Of a stretch of DNA of 64,000 nucleotides, positions 58,190-64,000 are shown in pieces. The translations under genes were made by a program, and so were the position numbers. Source of the stretch: Zonotrichia leucophrys gambelii (lineage: Eukaryota > Chordata > Aves > Passeriformes > Passerellidae). The first letter of the stretch is position 1, and the number at the start of each line of letters is the position of its first letter. The notes beneath the pieces were generated by a model, which saw only the letters and a list, made by a program, of their open reading frames with translations, searched no databases and had not been told where the DNA came from. Location: assembly GCF_028769735.1 (NCBI RefSeq), contig NC_088172.1, positions 36,914,397 through 36,978,396 on the forward strand. The letters run 5' to 3'.

Positions 58190-61100
58190 GGTTTTTGTTC
58201 TCTCCCTCACCACATAGGGTATGATTAAAAAAGGTCTCTGAAGTTACTTAGGCAGGGGATGGCACCATTTCTACACTGAAGAGGCACAGAAAAATTTTCC
58301 TCAGGGGATTGGAGCTGACTTGAAGGAGGTTGCCTGTGACTGGGGGGCTTGGTCAGGTCATTGGATGTGGGCTGAAAAGACCCCCCTTTATCCACGCTGA
58401 GCCCCTCAAAGCCCTTCCATCCCCAAGGGACACACATTGTTCTGCCTGTGCAGAGCATTTCTCAGCTGGAACCTCACCTAAAACTGGTACTACAACCCTG
58501 TTATCAATGTTTTGTTGTTTCTTTTTAAACTCTGCTGCCTTTCCTCCCACTACCTCCACTTTTCTATTTATTTCCTCTATGTCTGAGTGTTTTCATTTAT
58601 GAAGATAAAAGCCATGGAGAAGTGAAAGTGAGAAACTTTCCCACTTGAATTTCCACAAAGGCAAATCCTTGACCCTGAGCTGCCAGAGAAGATCCTTGCA
58701 TGGTGGCAGCATGCCTGGTCCCAAAGAGGGACACAAAGGCCCCATCTGTGTGAATGCAGTGTCCAGCCACTGGTGCCCAGCTGTCTGCACGCTCATCTTG
58801 GTGGGACAGCCCTAGACACAAACTTGGCCACAGCTCCCCCAAGCAATTCCTGGGGTGTATTCAGGGCTTAACCCTACACATGAGCCATGCCCAGCAGCAA
58901 ACTGGATGCACACATTCCTTTAAAAGATAAAACTGTCACAGGATGGATGCAGTCTTATCATACCGTGCAACCTCAAGGTCAGGGAAAAGGCAAAGGAGAC
59001 TTTTATAAGACAAAACTGAAAGTGATGATGTTTCAAAATGGAAATAAAAATGTTCTCTCTCAGCAATGCTGAGCTTTGGCTCCCTTGACAAATTCCAGAC
59101 AAATCAAGGCAAGAGCGTGCTCATTTGGACAGACAGTGGCTGAAAGCCATTCCTTCAGGGAAGCTGGCACAGCATGCCCAGCACGCAGAACAAACCATGC
59201 TCTGCCTATTCCCACCTGCCACCAGAGCCCTGTGTTCAGCAGGGTCAGCTTCTCTGGGGATGTCCCTTGGGCACTGCAGGGCACCATTTGGAAGGGAAAT
59301 GTAAAGAGCCCCATGTCACATGCACTATAAAAATAGCTACATCCATCTACAGAGCCTCTGCCCTGCTTTTCAACTCAGTCCCACGTCCTCCCTGGAGCTC
59401 CAGCCCCCAAACAGATCTGACTGTGCAGAACCTGTGTCCACACCATGGCTGGGCAGGACTGTGGTTCGGGCATCTTGGTGCAGACCACTTCATGGGCCAG
59501 TTTGGTGGAAATGCAGAGTTGTGGAAGGCACCAGGTGCCTTACCTCCTGTCCCACCTGCTCTGCTTTGGCAGAAGGTCACAACAGGGTGGCACAGGAGCA
59601 GTGCCGGGCGCCACAGCTGGATTGGGCAGCTGGTGTGTCACAAGAGCCCAGACTCCAGGATGCATCCCAAGAATTCCATCCCCTGAATGCAGTTGTCATT
59701 TGGGTAAGCCACCCATGGCAGCCATCACCAGGGGACTTCAGTGCCTGCTCATATTTCTGCTCTTACCACAAAATTTGCAAAAGGCCCCGAGATCTCTGGA
59801 GCAGCTCCATAGCTCCAAAAGGGCTGCCCAAGCCATGAGCAATTTGCTGCTTGGGTTGCCTGGGCTGTTGCTCTCTGAGATCCTCAGCTTTCCCATGCCT
59901 CACCTCTTCACCACTGAGCACAGGGAAGGAGACATCCTCCTGCCATCTGGTCAGGCTGTGTAGGGGGAATAACCAACCCCATAACTCAAACCAGGACAGC
60001 CCTGCATGGCGTGAGGGCAGTGCTTCAGGGGCAGCAGCCTTAGGAATGAGCAGCAGTGCCTCTCTCCCCTCCCATCTCCATGTGCCCTCCAGCCACTCCT
60101 TTCCCCTTTTCCTGGTGCCCATCTCCTTCCCACTGAGCTGAGCTGCAAGCCACTGCTCTGCCTTTGCCTTGGCAGGCTCCTCATTGACTCTGGGTCAGAA
60201 CCTGTGCTGGGGCCCTTCTTCCCAGGCTCAGTCTTGTTGAGAATCCAAGCAGACAGGGGCTGGCCTCCGTGCTGGGTTTTATCATTACTCATCCAGCTTG
60301 GGCAGGATAGGACAGGGTAAAGGTTGCACAAGGAAGATGCTTGATGCCTTGTAAAGGGCCAGCCTGAAGAGCACTGAAATCCTTGGAGGATCTATTGCCT
60401 AAGGATGCCTTCATGACTCACAGCAATGAAAAGTAGCCTTGCTCTCTGTACTGGGCCCTGAGCTGCCATACAAAGGCATCTCAAAAGCATCCTGGGCTGG
60501 GCTGATTGGTAAATGGCAAAGTTCTCAGGTGTTTATGAGTGAAAGGTGTGTTTGATGATTAGGCTATAACGTGTTAATGCCTGCTGTGCCCTGATGTGCA
60601 ATGTGTTCCCTATTTTAGAATTAGCCCCCAAGATTTGTTTCAAATCAGCCCTGAAGGATAATAGCCTGTGTCTAAAAACCTCCTGTGTCTAAAAACCTCC
60701 TGTGTCAAATAGTTTCAGGACCCTCACTGTGCTATCACTCAGGGACTGAAATCTGCAATCAAAAGCTCTGCTGAGCCTCCACTTTCCTTAAAACATTTCC
60801 CTCCTTGAGTACAATCTTCACATCAGCAGAAGGGAATGCATCAGCTCCTTCATTGCTGAACAGCACCAGCACAGCTGTGCATGGCTGTGATTTTAAGTTC
60901 TGATATGGAGGAGCTGATATGGAGCTGCTTTCTCAGCAGTAGAACTCCTGTCCCTGCTTAACCACTCACATTTACTTCTGGCTTTAGCCCCCAGCCTCAA
61001 ATCAGCATTGGGACACCCTGGGCTTGTGCACAGAGAGGGCCCACGGGGTGGAGGAGCAGAAGGAGGGGCAGCAGATCTTGGGTTTGTGCTCACAGCAGCT

Positions 61101-64000
61101 CCTGTTGTGTTGGATGAGTGGAACTTGATGTGTCTCAGAGACCCTCAGCAGCAAGGGGAGGGATGTGAGAGTATTCCTGTGGTGCAGGCTGGCTGCCCAC
61201 GAGTGCAGGAATGGAAGGGAAAAATCACATTGAAAAGAATTGTTCATCCATACCATTCTCACTCCCAGCCTTGTCTGCACCTATGTGCCCGGCTGGCATC
61301 ATGAGAACTCCAGGTGGGCCTGGCTAAATGCACTGAAGGGTATGAAATTGGTTATTCCCTTTCCTACTAATCCTCCTTCCCCTCGCAACACCTCTACCAC
61401 TGGCCTTCTTCAAAATCTCATGTCAGATTCTCAGGATCTCTGTAACCAAACAACAAACCCAGCAATCAGTAGAAGTCTCCATGTACCTGTTGTACTGAAC
61501 AGAGGCATCTGCCATGGTCTCTCCTGGCAAATGCCCATCCCCTGAGCAGCCCTGAGACCCCTGGGCATTCTGTTATTTTGATCCAAAAGCTGCCAGGCAT
61601 CTTGGAAGCCGGATTTTCTTTCAAAAAAAGTCTATGTTTCCAAAACAAAACTGCAGGATTTTGCTTTCTTTAATGTTGTTTGAGGTTCTCTTCTAATCCC
61701 ACATGAAAATAACTCTGCAAATCCCAGCATAATTTCAAGGAAGCAGGCTTCCCAGTCAGCTCTGGCATTGTCAGCCCTCTTTTACCTCCTTTCTGTTGTG
61801 CCTCCACTTGCTGAGGCTTGGAGACACCACTGTGCTGGTTTTAGGGAACACTGTGCCAGTTTTCCAGAAGAGCAAGAAGCAAGAGGACAAGGTTTTAAAT
61901 TGAGCCAAAGTCCAGGAGTTTCCATATCCTTCTATGTAATCGCTTCCAGCAGCTTCCTTCTCTTTTTCTGTTAAAGATGGGCTCTCCTCGAGGTCTTCCC
62001 ATGGAGGGGCTGCTGTGGGGCAGTAGCCCATGTGTCAGAGCCTTACAGAGTGCAGCAATAACCCCCAGTTAGCCTGAAATGGTGCAGATAGTTCCAGGCA
62101 AAATAAAAGTCTGTTTCCCTAACTGGAAACAGGAGGGAGAGCTGCTAATTCCAGTACTGATCAACTCTGCCACTAGACTGAGGGAAAAAAATTAATATAA
62201 TTGCTGTTAAGAGCTGGGGATTGCAGAAAGACTGGTGAGATAATCAGTAATCAGTGAGAGAGCAGTTGTACCATGGCCTGTCTCTCTTCCAACAGTGTAG
62301 AATGAATATTTCTCCATGCCGTGGGATGTAGAGAACAAGAAACACAGGCAGTGCCTATAGAATGGGGACTCACTGTGTCTAGAAGAGGATTTGAGGGATT
62401 TAGGGGGATCATCTGTACCAGCTCTCAATGTGATGTTGCAGCAAAAAGGACTGAGACTGCAGAACAGATGGGAAATCTGTGCTTTAGTCAAACACAAGCT
62501 GTTGGACACAACAGGAGGAGATGGTTACATCTTATAATTCTGTGTCAAACAAGAAAGCAAATGAGATGTTCCAATGGAGTGTTAAGTTTTTGATTTGCCA
62601 AGGGTCACACATGATATTTATCATAAAAAAAGAAATGTGAAGACGTCTGTTAAGCCCTGTGGCCAACATCCATCTTCTGAATCTTTCTCTCTCTTGAATG
62701 AGAAATATCAGTTTTCATCGCTTTTCCTTTCTTTTCCCTCCTTAGACTGGAGTGGGCTGGCAGAGAAAGCTGTGGTTGTGAAAGGCTGCACCCAGCACTG
62801 GTATTGGGAAAGTTGCTTTTGAGCAGAAATTCTGATTACAGCACAACCTTGTCCTGCTGCACTTTGCACTCAGTCCTGCTTGGATCCTATAGCACGAACC
62901 TTCTGCAGATCCCGCTGCAATGGGAAACATCACTCTCACTCCAAAGGTTCTCCTGGTCCCTGCTATCATTGTCCTGGCTCTCATATAATTTGCTGTGCCT
63001 CTCTGCCCTGCAGCAACAGTGGGCCACCAGTGAAATGGGCTCAGAGCTTGGATTTGGTTTGGAAAAACATCCAGAAGGGGGAATGCTCCCGGCATGCTGG
63101 CAGCACTTGTTAACTCAATGTCAGAGCTGCTACGCCAGGGACGTGGGAAGTGAAATGCAGCTCATCTGGGAAGCTTGGCAGCACTTTCCCTGCAAGCAGC
63201 TCAGCTGTGCTCCTCAGGGAGGGAGGAGGAAGTGTCCTCATTTCCCCACGAGCACGAGGCACAGTGTGCTCCAGCATGTGTGCATGAGAGCTGTACCTTC
63301 ACCTGGGACGGGACCAAGGGACATTTCCTTCCCTCTTACAGAACCATGTCACAAGGGAGATGGTAGTAATACACTAGAGATCAAAGATGTTTTTCTGCTA
63401 GAGGGCTGGGAAGAGAAGGGTTATAAGGTGCTTTCCCATCCAAGCCTTTGGGAACTCTGCTGGAATTGCAGAGAGCCTCTGTGCTCCTGCTGGCCAAGAT
63501 GTGCACTGCCTGGGAGGGACAGGAGCTGCTCCAGGGAGCAAAGCCATGGACAGGGATGCTAGCAGCTTCCTTGCAGTGTGAGATGGACCCTGGAGAGCAG
63601 CAGGGAAACCGTGTGAGTCAGCAAATTCACCTTCTCAGTCACTGCTGTGCTCATGCTCCCACCTCTTCCTTTCCACACCTTCTCACCACAGCTCTTCAGC
63701 ACAAAGCCTGAGCCAATGTCACCACAAAAGCAAGGGCAGCCCAGAGAGCTTGGCTCATCTCCCCGTGGTGAGGTCTCCATGCTGACCTGCTCCTGTAATC
63801 AAGGAAATTGCAGCCTCCTGACTTGGACCAAAGATGACATTCAGTCCTAGGAGAAGAGGGAGGAGTGAGTCTGGTTTCCCAGGGCTGCTCCCTGTAAGTG
63901 GTGGGGAGGGAAGCATGAGGAGTTTGTTGGAGCACCCATTTCTCAGGGGAAGGGAGGTGTCTTCAGCACAACAAGTCTGAGGACTGAGATGAAGGGATGG
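58190..64000. other. Distal intergenic region, no gene seen
   Basis: This region is somewhat richer in G+C, so long chance frames are common. They include 170-172 codons in all three plus frames over 59,174-59,963, and 252 codons at plus 62,804-63,562, where the latter opens with TTG rather than ATG. None shows a known domain or convincing splice sites. A 17-bp unit (TGTGTCTAAAAACCTCC) is repeated about 2.4 times at 60,667-60,708. No transposon is confidently recognised here. Confidence 0.5.
60667..60708 (+). repeat. 17-bp tandem repeat, about 2.4 copies
   Basis: TGTGTCTAAAAACCTCC occurs twice exactly, followed by the partial copy TGTGTC. Confidence 0.9.

Noticed and set aside
59174..59963. 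Three overlapping plus-strand frames of 170-172 codons
   Set aside because: Simultaneous opening of three frames reflects low stop density in GC-richer DNA. No domain, splice site or homologue is recognisable.
62804..63562. 252-codon plus frame, the longest outside the CpG island
   Set aside because: It starts with TTG, and the first real in-frame ATG is far inside. Composition is Cys/Trp/Ser-rich like chance frames, with no domain seen.
1..64000. CRISPR arrays, prokaryotic operons, phage or an intact endogenous retrovirus
   Set aside because: No regularly spaced direct repeats, no gene-dense coding, and no paired long terminal repeats or gag-pol-like frames were seen.

Overview
The window looks like nuclear DNA from a bird, most likely a passerine. 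The repeats are almost all CR1 LINE 3' ends. One insertion, at about 24,848-24,985, fuses a tRNA-Ile-like head to a CR1-type tail, which is the architecture of the passerine SINE TguSINE1. There are no operons, ribosome-binding sites, CRISPR arrays or phage genes. Nearly all open frames of 60-170 codons read as chance ORFs in AT-rich vertebrate non-coding DNA.

One protein gene can be identified with confidence: the 5' end of CD2AP (CD2-associated protein, an endocytic and podocyte scaffold), on the minus strand. A CpG-island promoter (about 29,990-30,735) carries exon 1, which ends in ATG plus one base (30,316-30,319). After a 21.2-kb intron (9,133-30,315), exon 2 (8,972-9,132) encodes residues 2-55, nearly the whole first SH3 domain. 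The split codon rejoins exactly: ATGG from exon 1 plus TGGAC from exon 2 gives Met-Val-Asp. The rest of the gene lies beyond position 1; the leftmost 8.97 kb is the start of intron 2. A seven-codon upstream ORF, GC boxes, a CRE-like site and a GGGGCC/G-quadruplex tract lie in the leader and promoter region.

The right half (about 30.7-64 kb) is upstream of CD2AP. I found no recognisable gene in it, so it reads as a 33-kb gene-poor stretch. It holds sense and antisense truncated CR1 copies, one CR1 copy whose 3' tail is joined directly to an early ORF2 segment with the reverse-transcriptase core missing (57,450-58,180), a 301-bp G-rich minisatellite with an 11-bp unit (56,283-56,583) in a GC-rich patch, several short tandem duplications, and AT-rich homeodomain-motif-like stretches that could be conserved non-coding elements. 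One signal-peptide-like mini-exon (33,060-33,093) splices in frame, on paper, to a candidate exon at 40,453; this is speculative.

I see no clear new biological system. The items most worth checking are the minisatellite, the CD2AP leader uORF, the SINE insertion, the RT-less CR1 copy and the paper-spliced secreted microprotein.
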